The notes below the pieces were generated by a model. The model saw nothing but the letters and a program-made list of their open reading frames with translations. It was not told where the DNA came from and made no database searches. From positions 86,033 through 150,032 of the forward strand of contig CANQOP010000001.1 in the NCBI GenBank assembly GCA_947625485.1: a stretch of DNA of 64,000 bases, read 5' to 3'. Source of the stretch: an uncultured Clostridia bacterium. Lineage in GTDB: Bacteria > Bacillota > Clostridia > Oscillospirales > Acutalibacteraceae. The translations under genes and the position numbers were made by a program. Shown here piece by piece: positions 1 to 8,888 of the stretch (its first letter is position 1; the number at the start of each line of letters is the position of its first letter).

Positions 1-222
1 AGACGGCCTCAGGGAGCTTTCGCGGGCGCGCTCATTGAGCAGTGCGGACTTAAAGGCGCGACTGTAGGAGGCGCGCAGGTGTCCAAAAAGCACGCCGGGT
101 TTATCGTGAATATCGGCGGCGCTACGGCAGATGACGTTAAAAATCTCATAAAAAAAATACAGAATACAGTAAAAAAGAACACGGGATATGACCTGAAACG
201 CGAGGTCATATTTATAGATTAA
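1..222 (+). CDS. murB: UDP-N-acetylmuramate dehydrogenase, 3' end (partial)
   Basis: The first 73 codons in frame 1 are the C-terminal end of MurB, the cytoplasmic FAD enzyme that reduces UDP-GlcNAc-enolpyruvate to UDP-MurNAc in peptidoglycan precursor synthesis. What is seen is the typical terminal block with a Gly-Gly-Ala-Gln-Val-Ser stretch followed by Lys-His-Ala-Gly-Phe-Ile-Val-Asn, which holds family-conserved active-site residues. The stop is TAA at 220-222, ten bases before rapZ. The start and FAD-binding domain lie outside the window. The order murB-rapZ is common in Clostridia. Confidence 0.9.
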   Translation, partial: RRPQGAFAGALIEQCGLKGATVGGAQVSKKHAGFIVNIGGATADDVKNLIKKIQNTVKKNTGYDLKREVIFID

Positions 223-231
223 GGGCGAAAT

Positions 232-1104
232 ATGGAATTTGTAATAATTACGGGACTGTCGGGCGCAGGCAAGACCAGCGCTCTCCATGCGGTCGAGGAC
301 ATCGGTTTTTATTGCGTGGATAATCTTCCCACGGCTTTACTCAGAACATTTTACAATCTTTGCGAAACCTCCAGCGACGAGACTATGAAGCGCGTCGCTG
401 TGGTTATAGACGTTCGCGATAAGAATAATTTTCGCGAGCTATACGATAATATAATTGCTTTAAAGGAAGACCGAAAGAAATTCAGACTGATTTTCCTTTA
501 TGCGAGGGAGGACGTGCTCGTAACCCGCTATAAGGAGACGCGACGCCGTCACCCGCTTGCGGACATTGCAGAGGAAAATTCTATTGAAAGCGCGCTTTCG
601 CTTGAGATTACATATCTCAAGCCCTTTAAAAGGCTCGCCGATTACACTATTGACACCACGAACGTTACCGTAAAGCTCCTAAAGGAGCGTATTACGCGTA
701 TTTTCCTCGGAGATAATGAGAAATCAATTATTCTCACCTTTATGTCGTTCGGATTCAAGCACGGCGCTCCAACGGACTGTGACATGATTTTTGACGTTCG
801 CTGTCTGCCTAATCCGTTCTATATCCCCGCGTTGCGAGATAAAACGGGTCTTGAAAAGGACGTGTATAATTATGTTTTCGATTCCGAGGATTCGGAGAAG
901 CTCATAAATAAACTAATGGATCTTCTCGATTTCGCGGTACCTCTGTATCTTAAAGAGGGAAAGGCAGAGCTTGTTGTGGGAATAGGCTGTACGGGCGGAA
1001 AACACCGCAGTGTTGCTATTGCCGAGTATCTTCGCCGTCATTTCCTCGATAAAGGCTATAAAACGTCGGTTTACCACCGCGATATGCATAAAGTAAACAG
1101 TTAG
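232..1104 (+). CDS. rapZ: RNase adapter protein RapZ (YvcJ-type nucleotide-binding protein)
   Basis: A 290-residue protein of normal family length. A Walker A P-loop (GLSGAGKT, residues 8-15) opens the N-terminal kinase-like domain. The C-terminal half carries the family signature GCTGGKHRSV at about residues 252-261. RapZ homologues bind nucleotides and, in enterobacteria, bind small RNAs that control GlmS. In Firmicutes (YvcJ) the role is less clear, with links to competence and cell-envelope metabolism. The gene sits between murB and whiA, with only two bases before whiA, so it is very likely co-transcribed. The usual partner yvcK is missing between rapZ and whiA. The ATG at 232 has only a weak purine-rich ribosome-binding site. 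Confidence 0.93.
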   Translation: MEFVIITGLSGAGKTSALHAVEDIGFYCVDNLPTALLRTFYNLCETSSDETMKRVAVVIDVRDKNNFRELYDNIIALKEDRKKFRLIFLYAREDVLVTRYKETRRRHPLADIAEENSIESALSLEITYLKPFKRLADYTIDTTNVTVKLLKERITRIFLGDNEKSIILTFMSFGFKHGAPTDCDMIFDVRCLPNPFYIPALRDKTGLEKDVYNYVFDSEDSEKLINKLMDLLDFAVPLYLKEGKAELVVGIGCTGGKHRSVAIAEYLRRHFLDKGYKTSVYHRDMHKVNS

Positions 1105-1106
1105 CC

Positions 1107-2036
1107 ATGTCATTTTCATCAGATGTAAAGCGTGAGTTAAGTAAAGCGGACTTGGGTACAAGGGAGCAGATGTTTTCCGAGTGTTACGGCATGCTGCTTT
1201 TTTCAAGCAGGTTTTCTTCACGCGAGATAATATTTAAAACCGAAAACCGTTATGCAGCGTCAAGAATTGAAAATTTATTGACCGATTTGTTTGCCCCGAT
1301 CATAGAATTTCACAAGGACCTGAATCCCGAAAAAAGCAGGCAGCGTCTTTGTAAATTAACCTTGCCCGTTACGGACGAATGTAAAAAAATATTTGAGAGT
1401 TTCGGACACACGGACAAGGACATAAGACTTCGTATAAACAGGGCGAATATCGGAGACGAGAGCTTGTATGCTCCGTTCCTGAGAGGTGTTTTTCTAAGCT
1501 GCGGCTCGGTTACCGACCCAAGTAAGGGCTATCATTTGGAGCTTTCCGTGAGACATAAAACTCTTGCGGACAACCTTATTCTTTTCATAAACGAAATTGA
1601 TGTATTCTCAGTAAAGCCGCGTCTCATAAGCAGAAAAGGCGGCTATGTTGTTTACCTAAAAGGAAATGACAGTATATGTGATTTCCTCGGTTACATAGGT
1701 GCGGGAAACTCGGTTATGAAAATGATAGAAACCTCGGCGTACAAAGATGTTATAAACCGAATAAACCGCAGGCATAACTCGGAGCTTGCAAATATCCGCA
1801 AAATTTCCGACGCGTCCGCGCGCCAGATTCGCGCAATAAAAAAGATTATTGACCACAGCAGTGTTGAAAGTCTGACGCCCGAGCTTAAAGAGCTTGCATT
1901 ATTAAGGCTCGAAAACCCCGAAATGTCGCTCAAGGAGCTTGGTGAAACACTGAATCCGCCGATTTCCCGCAGCGGCGTAAACCACAGAATTGAAAGACTT
2001 TTGAAAATTGCCGGCAGTATCCAGGAGGAAATATGA
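1107..2036 (+). CDS. whiA: DNA-binding protein WhiA
   Basis: A 309-residue WhiA. The N-terminal two thirds match the degenerate LAGLIDADG-homing-endonuclease fold of the family (for example the FLRGVFLSCGSV segment around residue 130). The C-terminal part is a helix-turn-helix domain whose end (SRSGVNHRIERL) is characteristic. WhiA is a nucleoid-associated regulator linked to division and chromosome segregation in Bacillus and to sporulation in actinomycetes. The stop codon overlaps the xseB start by four bases (ATGA), which implies translational coupling. Nothing is truncated. Confidence 0.93.
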   Translation: MSFSSDVKRELSKADLGTREQMFSECYGMLLFSSRFSSREIIFKTENRYAASRIENLLTDLFAPIIEFHKDLNPEKSRQRLCKLTLPVTDECKKIFESFGHTDKDIRLRINRANIGDESLYAPFLRGVFLSCGSVTDPSKGYHLELSVRHKTLADNLILFINEIDVFSVKPRLISRKGGYVVYLKGNDSICDFLGYIGAGNSVMKMIETSAYKDVINRINRRHNSELANIRKISDASARQIRAIKKIIDHSSVESLTPELKELALLRLENPEMSLKELGETLNPPISRSGVNHRIERLLKIAGSIQEEI

Positions 2037-2245
2037 AAGAAAATTTAACCTTTGAAGAGGCTAACGCTCAACTTGAGCAGATTGTCAAAAAAATGGAGAG
2101 CGGAAAACTTTCCCTTCAGGAAAGTATGAAATATTACGAGCAGGCGTTTGAACTGCTCGGCTATTGCTATAAGCAGCTCGATGAATGTAAGGGACAAATT
2201 ACCGATATAAATACAAGAATTAATTCTCTTATGAAGGAGGACTGA
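2033..2245 (+). CDS. xseB: Exodeoxyribonuclease VII small subunit
   Basis: A 70-residue XseB with the family pattern FEEANAQLEQIVKKMESGKLSL near the N-terminus; the rest is a predicted two-helix coil ending in an acidic tail. XseB subunits wrap the catalytic XseA subunit to form exonuclease VII, which degrades single-stranded DNA to oligonucleotides. The start overlaps the whiA stop. The usual neighbour xseA is not upstream here, so the large subunit must be encoded elsewhere if the enzyme is active. The last codons contain the AAGGAGG ribosome-binding site for ispA. Confidence 0.9.
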   Translation: MKENLTFEEANAQLEQIVKKMESGKLSLQESMKYYEQAFELLGYCYKQLDECKGQITDINTRINSLMKED

Positions 2246-2252
2246 TTCGTTA

Positions 2253-3122
2253 ATGAACGATTTACAGCTTATTGAAAATGCTCTGTATTCATATATTCCA
2301 AAGGGCGCGACCTATGAGAAAAATCTCATAGACTCAATGAACTACAGTCTTAAAGCAGGCGGAAAGCGAATCCGCCCTAAGCTCGTGCTCGAATTTTCGC
2401 GTCTTTGCGGCGGAAAGGACGAAATTGTTCTGCCGTTTGCATGCGCTCTTGAAATGATACACACATACTCGCTTATTCACGACGACTTGCCGTGTATGGA
2501 CGACGATGATATACGTCGGGGTAAACCGTCCAATCATAAGGTTTACGGCGAGGACATTGCTTTGCTTGCCGGAGACGCTCTGCAAAGTCTCGCTTTTTCC
2601 GTTATGTCCTCTCCAAAGACTGTCGAAAATGCCGGCGCCGGCGTTTCGTGCAGATGTATAAACATTCTTTCTGAATATTGCGGTGCTGTCGGAATGGTAG
2701 GCGGACAAGTCATTGACCTCGAAAATGAGGGCAAGCGAGCGGACCTCGACACGATAACCGAAATGGACAGAAAGAAAACGGGCGCGCTTATTAAGGCGGG
2801 CTGCGAAATGGGTTGTGTTGCCGCGGGAGCTGCTGAGGAGCAGATTCTTGCCGCGCGCAGATACGGAGAAAGTATAGGAATAGCTTTTCAAATTATGGAC
2901 GATATTCTTGACGTTACCTCTTCTGCCGAACAACTTGGTAAGCCCATCGGCAGTGACCTTGAAAACGATAAATCTACATATGTAAGTCTTTTGGGTATTG
3001 AGCGCTGCCGCGAGGTAGTGGACGAGCTCACTAATGAGGCGATAGCTTCTCTATCGCTTTTCGGCGGTAACACTGAACCGCTGAAGAAACTTGCTTTAAA
3101 GCTTGCAAAGCGCCAGAACTGA
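2253..3122 (+). CDS. ispA: Polyprenyl (farnesyl/geranyl) diphosphate synthase
   Basis: A 289-residue trans-prenyltransferase. The first aspartate-rich motif is at residues 77-83 (DDLPCMD, extended by more Asp residues) and the second, DDILD, is near residue 215. Both bind Mg2+-diphosphate. The product is probably farnesyl diphosphate, the allylic primer for UppS, which is also in this window. The basic GGKRIRP segment near residue 37 binds isopentenyl diphosphate. Chain length cannot be proved by eye. The start is supported by AAGGAGG at 2234-2240. It lies directly ahead of dxs, so precursor synthesis and condensation are linked. Confidence 0.92.
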   Translation: MNDLQLIENALYSYIPKGATYEKNLIDSMNYSLKAGGKRIRPKLVLEFSRLCGGKDEIVLPFACALEMIHTYSLIHDDLPCMDDDDIRRGKPSNHKVYGEDIALLAGDALQSLAFSVMSSPKTVENAGAGVSCRCINILSEYCGAVGMVGGQVIDLENEGKRADLDTITEMDRKKTGALIKAGCEMGCVAAGAAEEQILAARRYGESIGIAFQIMDDILDVTSSAEQLGKPIGSDLENDKSTYVSLLGIERCREVVDELTNEAIASLSLFGGNTEPLKKLALKLAKRQN

Positions 3123-3153
3123 ACCAAACCTGAACTAAAGTGGGGTAAAGGAA

Positions 3154-5016
3154 ATGGATAATAATTTTCAAATCCTTTCAAAAATTAAATCTCCTGATGA
3201 CATAAAAAAGCTCTCCGACTCCGAAATCACCGAGTTGTGCGCTGAGATACGCGAAAAGCTCATTGAGATTGTTTCCGCTAACGGCGGACATCTCGCCTCA
3301 AATCTCGGTATCGTTGAGCTTACTGTTATGCTTCATAAGTGTTTTAATTGTCCTAAGGACAGCATAGTGTGGGACGTGGGTCACCAGAGCTACGTACATA
3401 AAATGCTCACGGGACGTTACGGAAAGATAGATACGATTCGCAAAAAGGACGGTCTCGCGGGCTTTCCAAAGCGCACGGAAAGTGAATGCGACGCGTTTAA
3501 TGCGGGCCATTCCAGCACCTCGATTTCCGCGGCTTACGGTATTGCCCGAGCAAAACAGCTCAAGGGCGATAACTCCTACACCATAGCCGTGATAGGAGAC
3601 GGCTCTATGACGGGTGGACTTGCGTACGAAGGACTAAACAACGCGGGAAGATTCAAGAAAAATTTTATAGTAATCCTCAACGACAATAAAATGTCGATTT
3701 CCAACAATGTCGGCGCTATAGCGCTTCACCTCTCGCATATGCGTATAAAGCCGGCGTATATCCGAATTAAGCGGCGCACAGAGAAAATTTTATCGCATAT
3801 TCCGCTTATTGGTAATTTCTTTAAAAAGGTTTTAAGGCGCAGTAAATCTAAGATAAAAAATATGATTTACAAAAATACTCTCTTCGATTTTCTCGGCTAC
3901 ACATACCTCGGTCCTGTTGACGGTCACGATTTGGACGAGCTTGAAAACGCTTTAAACGCCGCAAAAAGGAACACATCACCCGTTATTGTGCACGTTGTCA
4001 CGAAGAAGGGTAAGGGATACGAGCCTGCTGAGTCTCACCCGAGGGAGTTTCACGGTATTGGGAAATTCGATATAGATACAGGCGAACCGCTATCAAGCCA
4101 TAAAGGTTTTTCGTATGTATTCGGAAAGCAGCTTTGCAAAATGGCTGAGACTGACAGGAATATTGTTGCCGTTACAGCGGCAATGACTCTCGGCACGGGA
4201 CTCTCCGAATTTAGCAGAAAGTACAAGCCGCGATTTTTTGACGTAGGTATAGCCGAAGAGCACGCCGTCACCTTTGCCTGCGGACTTGCAACCAAGGGAA
4301 TAATACCGTTTTTTGCCGTGTATTCGACCTTTTTACAGCGCAGCTATGACCAGCTTATCCACGACGCTGCTATTCAAAAGCTGCACGTTGTGTTATGTAT
4401 TGACCGCGCGGGTATTGTCGGCGATGACGGAGAAACTCATCAGGGCACGTTCGACGTAAGTATGCTCAACACAATTCCCGATACAACAATCCTTTCTCCG
4501 TCTTATTTTGACGAGCTTAAACACTGCCTGAAAGCGGCGGCGTATATGTGCGACGGACTTGTGGCTGTCCGCTATCCGCGCGGCGGCGAGCTTTACCGCC
4601 CCGAGGATTATGTAAAGCCTAACATCTCATTCAGCGTTTACGGAGATGAAGACGCGGAGATTTCACTTGTGACCTACGGAAGACTTTTTTCCTATGCCTG
4701 CAAAGCGAAGGAGAGACTTTCTGAGGACGGAATAAATATAAACGTAATTAAGCTGTGTCAGATTAAGCCTATTGATGTGCGCGCTGTTGAGCAAGCGGCA
4801 AAGAGTAAGCGCATTTTCTTCTTTGAGGAGTCTCTCGTGGCGGGAGGAATAGGCGAGTCTTTCGGTTACGAGCTAAAAAAGAGAGGTAAGAACTTTTACT
4901 ATAAAATACACGGAATAAAGGACAGCTTTGTCCGCCATGAAAGCGTTGAAGAGGCACTTGCAGAACTCAGACTTGACGATGACGGAATGGTTAGTATAAT
5001 TAGGGAAAATATATGA
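3154..5016 (+). CDS. dxs: 1-deoxy-D-xylulose-5-phosphate synthase
   Basis: A full-length 620-residue Dxs. It condenses pyruvate and glyceraldehyde 3-phosphate to DXP, the first step of the MEP isoprenoid pathway, using thiamine diphosphate. The thiamine-binding motif starts with GDGSMTGG near residue 148 and closes with an NDN triplet. The early VWDVGHQSYVHK block and the central transketolase domain (DVGIAEEHAV, followed by the RAGIVGDDGETHQG block) are typical. dxr and ispG of the same pathway lie farther right. The stop overlaps tlyA by four bases (ATGA). Confidence 0.95.
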   Translation: MDNNFQILSKIKSPDDIKKLSDSEITELCAEIREKLIEIVSANGGHLASNLGIVELTVMLHKCFNCPKDSIVWDVGHQSYVHKMLTGRYGKIDTIRKKDGLAGFPKRTESECDAFNAGHSSTSISAAYGIARAKQLKGDNSYTIAVIGDGSMTGGLAYEGLNNAGRFKKNFIVILNDNKMSISNNVGAIALHLSHMRIKPAYIRIKRRTEKILSHIPLIGNFFKKVLRRSKSKIKNMIYKNTLFDFLGYTYLGPVDGHDLDELENALNAAKRNTSPVIVHVVTKKGKGYEPAESHPREFHGIGKFDIDTGEPLSSHKGFSYVFGKQLCKMAETDRNIVAVTAAMTLGTGLSEFSRKYKPRFFDVGIAEEHAVTFACGLATKGIIPFFAVYSTFLQRSYDQLIHDAAIQKLHVVLCIDRAGIVGDDGETHQGTFDVSMLNTIPDTTILSPSYFDELKHCLKAAAYMCDGLVAVRYPRGGELYRPEDYVKPNISFSVYGDEDAEISLVTYGRLFSYACKAKERLSEDGININVIKLCQIKPIDVRAVEQAAKSKRIFFFEESLVAGGIGESFGYELKKRGKNFYYKIHGIKDSFVRHESVEEALAELRLDDDGMVSIIRENI

Positions 5017-5816
5017 AAAAGCGTTTAGATGTGCTTGTTTTCGAGCGGGGATTTGCGGAAAGCAGAGAAAAGGCTAAGGCTATCATTATGTCGGGAGAGG
5101 TTTATGTAGATAATCAGAAAGCCGATAAATGCGGTCAGTCCTACGACGAAAACGTAAATATTGAATTTAGGGGAAAAGCGCCTAAATATGTAAGCCGCGG
5201 AGGTCTTAAACTTGAAAAAGCGATAAATAGTTTTGATATTGACCTTACGGATAAGATTACTATGGATATAGGCGCGTCTACGGGCGGTTTTACAGACTGT
5301 ATGCTGCAAAACGGCGCAAAAAAGGTATATTCGATAGACGTCGGCTACGGTCAGCTTGCCTGGAAGCTGCGCAACGACCCTCGCGTAGTCAATCTTGAGC
5401 GCACAAATATGCGTACCGTCACCTCCGAACAGGTTTCCGATAAAATTGATTTCTTTTCAATTGACGTTAGCTTTATTTCTTTGAAGTTACTTCTTCCCGT
5501 AGCCCGCAGGCTTTTATCCGAAAACGCGCAGGCTGTCTGCCTTATAAAGCCTCAGTTTGAAGCGGGCAGGGAAAAGGTAGGGAAAAAAGGTGTTGTGCGC
5601 GACCCGGTCGTACACGCGGAGGTTGTAGATTCTATCTTCAATTTCTGCCTTTTAAACGGCTACAGTGTTTTAAACCTCGATTATTCCCCGATAAAAGGAC
5701 CCGAGGGCAATATAGAATATCTTATTCATGTACAGAAATCAGACTCACCAAAATCGTTTACGGATATAGCGCCCGAACAACTTGTGAAAAATTCACATAT
5801 TGAGCTTGATAAGTAG
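5013..5816 (+). CDS. tlyA: TlyA family rRNA (cytidine-2'-O)-methyltransferase
   Basis: A 267-residue protein with an N-terminal S4 RNA-binding domain (about residues 1-60) and a C-terminal FtsJ/Rossmann methyltransferase domain whose SAM-binding motif DIGASTGGFTD lies near residues 85-95. TlyA enzymes methylate the 2'-hydroxyl of C1409 in 16S and C1920 in 23S rRNA in other bacteria; the older label 'hemolysin' reflects an early phenotype. The dxs-tlyA-nadK-argR-recN order is the standard Firmicute arrangement. The start overlaps the dxs stop. Confidence 0.92.
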   Translation: MKKRLDVLVFERGFAESREKAKAIIMSGEVYVDNQKADKCGQSYDENVNIEFRGKAPKYVSRGGLKLEKAINSFDIDLTDKITMDIGASTGGFTDCMLQNGAKKVYSIDVGYGQLAWKLRNDPRVVNLERTNMRTVTSEQVSDKIDFFSIDVSFISLKLLLPVARRLLSENAQAVCLIKPQFEAGREKVGKKGVVRDPVVHAEVVDSIFNFCLLNGYSVLNLDYSPIKGPEGNIEYLIHVQKSDSPKSFTDIAPEQLVKNSHIELDK

Positions 5817-5824
5817 GTAACATT

Positions 5825-6685
5825 ATGAAAATTGCAATTATTGTAAATACAAGCAAAGATTGCGCGATAAACTGCGCCGTAAGTATTGCTAAGCAAATGA
5901 AACTAAATAAGGCGGAGGTTTATACGCTTTCAAACTACGGTAAAATATTCGGAGAGGACAAAGTTTTGTACGCGCCCGACTTTAAAACACTGTTTTCAGA
6001 GTGTGATATGGCTGTAACGGTCGGCGGTGACGGAACTATTATTCATTCTGCGAAGTACGCCGCGGCGGCTGAAAAACCGCTCATCGGCGTAAACGTCGGA
6101 CGTCTTGGCTTTGCGGCGGAGGTTGAGCCTGATAACATCTCGGATCTTATGCGCTTGATTTCGGGCGATTATACGCTTAAAAAACGTATGCTTCTCGATG
6201 TTAGCGTGACTCATAAGGATAAAACAACTGAAAAATATCTCGCCGTAAACGACGCCGTGATAGCGCGGGGACAGCTCTCTCATATAATTGATATTTCCGT
6301 ATCGCTCGATAATTCTCCGATTTCCTCATATCGAGCCGACGGAATACTTTTCTCAACCCCGACGGGTTCAACCGCTTACTCTCTTTCAGCCGGCGGTCCG
6401 GTAATTTACCCCGAGATGGAGTGTATTCTTTTAACCCCTATTTGTCCTCATTCTCTTATATCAAGACCTGTTATTTTCGATAGTAACGCCTCTCTTACGG
6501 CAACGGTAAAGGTTACGGACAATACCTCCGCTATACTATCCATAGACGGCGAGAAAAATATACCAATCAAATCAACGGATTTAATAACGATAAAAAAATC
6601 GACCAAAACGCTAAAGCTTATGTCACTATATGACCGAAATTTTTATCAGTATTTAGGCGAAAAAATTAAGGAAAGGAAATCCTGA
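5825..6685 (+). CDS. nadK: NAD kinase
   Basis: A 286-residue NAD kinase, which phosphorylates NAD+ to NADP+. The diagnostic GGDGT motif is at about residues 67-71 and the second signature region (SSYRADGILFSTPTGSTAY) is near residues 168-187. It acts in the cytoplasm and supplies NADP for biosynthesis and redox defence. The gene starts eight bases after tlyA, and its TGA overlaps the argR ATG by one base. Confidence 0.94.
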   Translation: MKIAIIVNTSKDCAINCAVSIAKQMKLNKAEVYTLSNYGKIFGEDKVLYAPDFKTLFSECDMAVTVGGDGTIIHSAKYAAAAEKPLIGVNVGRLGFAAEVEPDNISDLMRLISGDYTLKKRMLLDVSVTHKDKTTEKYLAVNDAVIARGQLSHIIDISVSLDNSPISSYRADGILFSTPTGSTAYSLSAGGPVIYPEMECILLTPICPHSLISRPVIFDSNASLTATVKVTDNTSAILSIDGEKNIPIKSTDLITIKKSTKTLKLMSLYDRNFYQYLGEKIKERKS

Positions 6686-7131
6686 TGAAAACGAGAAGAC
6701 AGGCTCAGATTCTTGAACTTATAAATCAATATCCTATAGAAACTCAGGAGGAGCTTCTCATTCGCCTTAAAGAAAACGGCTATAACGTAACGCAGGCTAC
6801 TGTTTCGCGCGATATAAAGGAGCTAAGGCTTTTGAAGTCGCTTTCTCCCGACGGTAAATACCGCTACACTTCTATTTCAAAAAGCTCGTCGGATATAAAG
6901 GATAACCTTCACGGATTTTTCAACAGCTCAGTGATTTCAATAAAATCTGCTCAAAATATTGTAGTTGTCAAAACTCTCGCAGGTATGGCAAACGCTTTGT
7001 GCGCAACTATAGACAACAACAATTTTAATTCGGTTGTCGGAACTATTGCGGGCGATGACACAATTTTTATCGTTTGCATCGATAATGAGTGCGCCTCAAG
7101 ACTTGTAATAGACTTAAAAAAATTTCTCTGA
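6685..7131 (+). CDS. argR: Arginine repressor ArgR/AhrC
   Basis: A 148-residue ArgR. The N-terminal winged helix (residues 1-70) contains the usual TQEELLIRLKENGYNVTQAT segment and the SRDIKELRL recognition region. The C-terminal oligomerisation and arginine-binding domain carries the GTIAGDDTIF motif. ArgR hexamers sense arginine and control arginine biosynthesis and catabolism; it is nearly always found next to recN in Firmicutes. The start is supported by AAGGAAA upstream. No arginine genes lie in this window, so its targets are elsewhere. Confidence 0.94.
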   Translation: MKTRRQAQILELINQYPIETQEELLIRLKENGYNVTQATVSRDIKELRLLKSLSPDGKYRYTSISKSSSDIKDNLHGFFNSSVISIKSAQNIVVVKTLAGMANALCATIDNNNFNSVVGTIAGDDTIFIVCIDNECASRLVIDLKKFL

Positions 7132-7212
7132 TAAGAAACGTTTAAAATTATACTATATACTATATTATTTTTTATTGCGCCCTGTTGCGGGCGGAAAGAA
7201 TACGGGTTCAGT

Positions 7213-8874
7213 ATGCTAACTTCACTCTATATCGAAAACATCGCAGTAATTGAAAAAACAAATATTGAATTTGATTTTGGACTTAATATTCTTACAGGCG
7301 AAACGGGCGCAGGTAAGAGTATTGTTATTGACGCTATAAATGCCGTAATGGGACAGCGCACGAGCAAGGATATAATTCGCAGCGGCGCTGAAAATGCAAC
7401 AGTTTTTGCGACCTTTACAGATGTAAACGATATTGTTAAGAAAAAACTTTACGAGAATGGCTACGATACAGATGAGGACGAGCTTGTAATCAGCCGTATA
7501 CTGTCTGTATCGGGAAAAAATACGTGCCGTATAAACGGCAGACCCTGTAATTTAAGCTTTCTGCGCGAGCTAGGGTTAAACCTTATCAATATTCACGGAC
7601 AGCACGAAAGCTACGAGCTTTTTTCTGCGGAAACCCACATTAAATATATAGATAATCTCGCTGATAATTCCGATATAAAAAGTGAATACAATGCGGCTTA
7701 TAAGGAGTATAAAGCTCTTGATAAGCAGCTTCGGGATTTTCTCTCCGGAGAGGAAAACCGTGAGCAGCGAATTGACCTTTTGACCTATCAGGTAGATGAG
7801 CTTGAAAACGCCGCAATCGAGGAGGGCGAGCGTGACTCGCTAAACGAAGAACGCCGCGTGCTTATGAACGCGGGAAAGATAACAGATTCCCTGCATAGGG
7901 CTAAATCATATCTTGACGGTAATTCCTCAGACGGTGTGATTGATATGCTTGACGATGCTGTTACCGCGCTCGGTAAGGCGAGCGATCTTAATCCCGATTA
8001 TGAAAGAATTTTCAACCGTTTAAACGATCTATACTACGAAATTCAGGACACAAACAACGATATTTCCGAGGCAATAGACGAGAGTGAGGAAAATCCTTAC
8101 AGACTTGATGAGATTGAACAAAGACTCGATTTGCTTAATAAGCTGTCACGAAAATACGGTAAAACCGAAGCCGATATGCTTGAGTTTCTCGAAAACACGA
8201 GGGCAGAGCTTAAAAAACTTTTGCAGTTTGACGAAAACGCAAACGACCTTAAAAAACGGCGCGACTCAGCTTTTAAAAATGCTCAGAATCTGGCTGACAG
8301 ACTGACCCAGTCCAGAATAGATACATCGCGTGATTTTGAGAAACGTGTAAAAAAAGAAATGAGCTTTCTTGATATGCCGAACGTAAAACTTGTCATATCA
8401 CACGAAAAATGCGAACTTACATCAAACGGTCAGGACAAGATTGAACTTTTGATTTCCGCAAATCCGGGAGAGCAGCCCAAGCCCGTCGCTAAAATCGCCT
8501 CGGGCGGTGAGCTTTCGCGTATGATGCTCGCAATTAAAACTGTTCTGGCGTCTACGGATATGATAGACACCCTGATTTTTGACGAGGTTGATACGGGTGT
8601 TTCTGGCTCAGCCGCACAGAAAGTCGGTCTGAAGCTCAAAGAGGTTTCCGAGTCAAGGCAGGTTCTTTGTGTAACACATCAGGCTCAGATTGCGGCGCTT
8701 GCCGACCGTCATTTACTAATCCAAAAGAGCGTTAAGGACGGCAGAACGTTTACCGATATAAAATCTCTCAATTACGACGGACGACTTAAAGAGCTTGCGC
8801 GTATTCTTGACGGCGTAAAGGTTACGGATACAGCTCTCGCTCACGCTAAGCAGCTTATGAGCTATAATAATTAA
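7213..8874 (+). CDS. recN: DNA repair protein RecN
   Basis: A 553-residue SMC-like ATPase that acts early in double-strand-break repair. Walker A GETGAGKS is at residues 29-36, followed by a long coiled-coil region (about residues 150-390). The C-terminal head has the ABC signature ASGGELSR near residue 430 and Walker B FDEVDTG near residue 457. The 81-base gap after argR is AT-rich (possible -10 elements around 7150) and holds a short GC hairpin, CGCCC/GGGCG at 7178-7193, so recN may have its own promoter. The ribosome-binding site before ATG 7213 is weak. Confidence 0.95.
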   Translation: MLTSLYIENIAVIEKTNIEFDFGLNILTGETGAGKSIVIDAINAVMGQRTSKDIIRSGAENATVFATFTDVNDIVKKKLYENGYDTDEDELVISRILSVSGKNTCRINGRPCNLSFLRELGLNLINIHGQHESYELFSAETHIKYIDNLADNSDIKSEYNAAYKEYKALDKQLRDFLSGEENREQRIDLLTYQVDELENAAIEEGERDSLNEERRVLMNAGKITDSLHRAKSYLDGNSSDGVIDMLDDAVTALGKASDLNPDYERIFNRLNDLYYEIQDTNNDISEAIDESEENPYRLDEIEQRLDLLNKLSRKYGKTEADMLEFLENTRAELKKLLQFDENANDLKKRRDSAFKNAQNLADRLTQSRIDTSRDFEKRVKKEMSFLDMPNVKLVISHEKCELTSNGQDKIELLISANPGEQPKPVAKIASGGELSRMMLAIKTVLASTDMIDTLIFDEVDTGVSGSAAQKVGLKLKEVSESRQVLCVTHQAQIAALADRHLLIQKSVKDGRTFTDIKSLNYDGRLKELARILDGVKVTDTALAHAKQLMSYNN

Positions 8875-8888
8875 TTGAAGGTTATGAA

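Noticed and set aside
2334..2933. 199-codon antisense ORF within ispA
   Set aside because: Opposite both aspartate-rich motifs of ispA; a shadow of a real gene.
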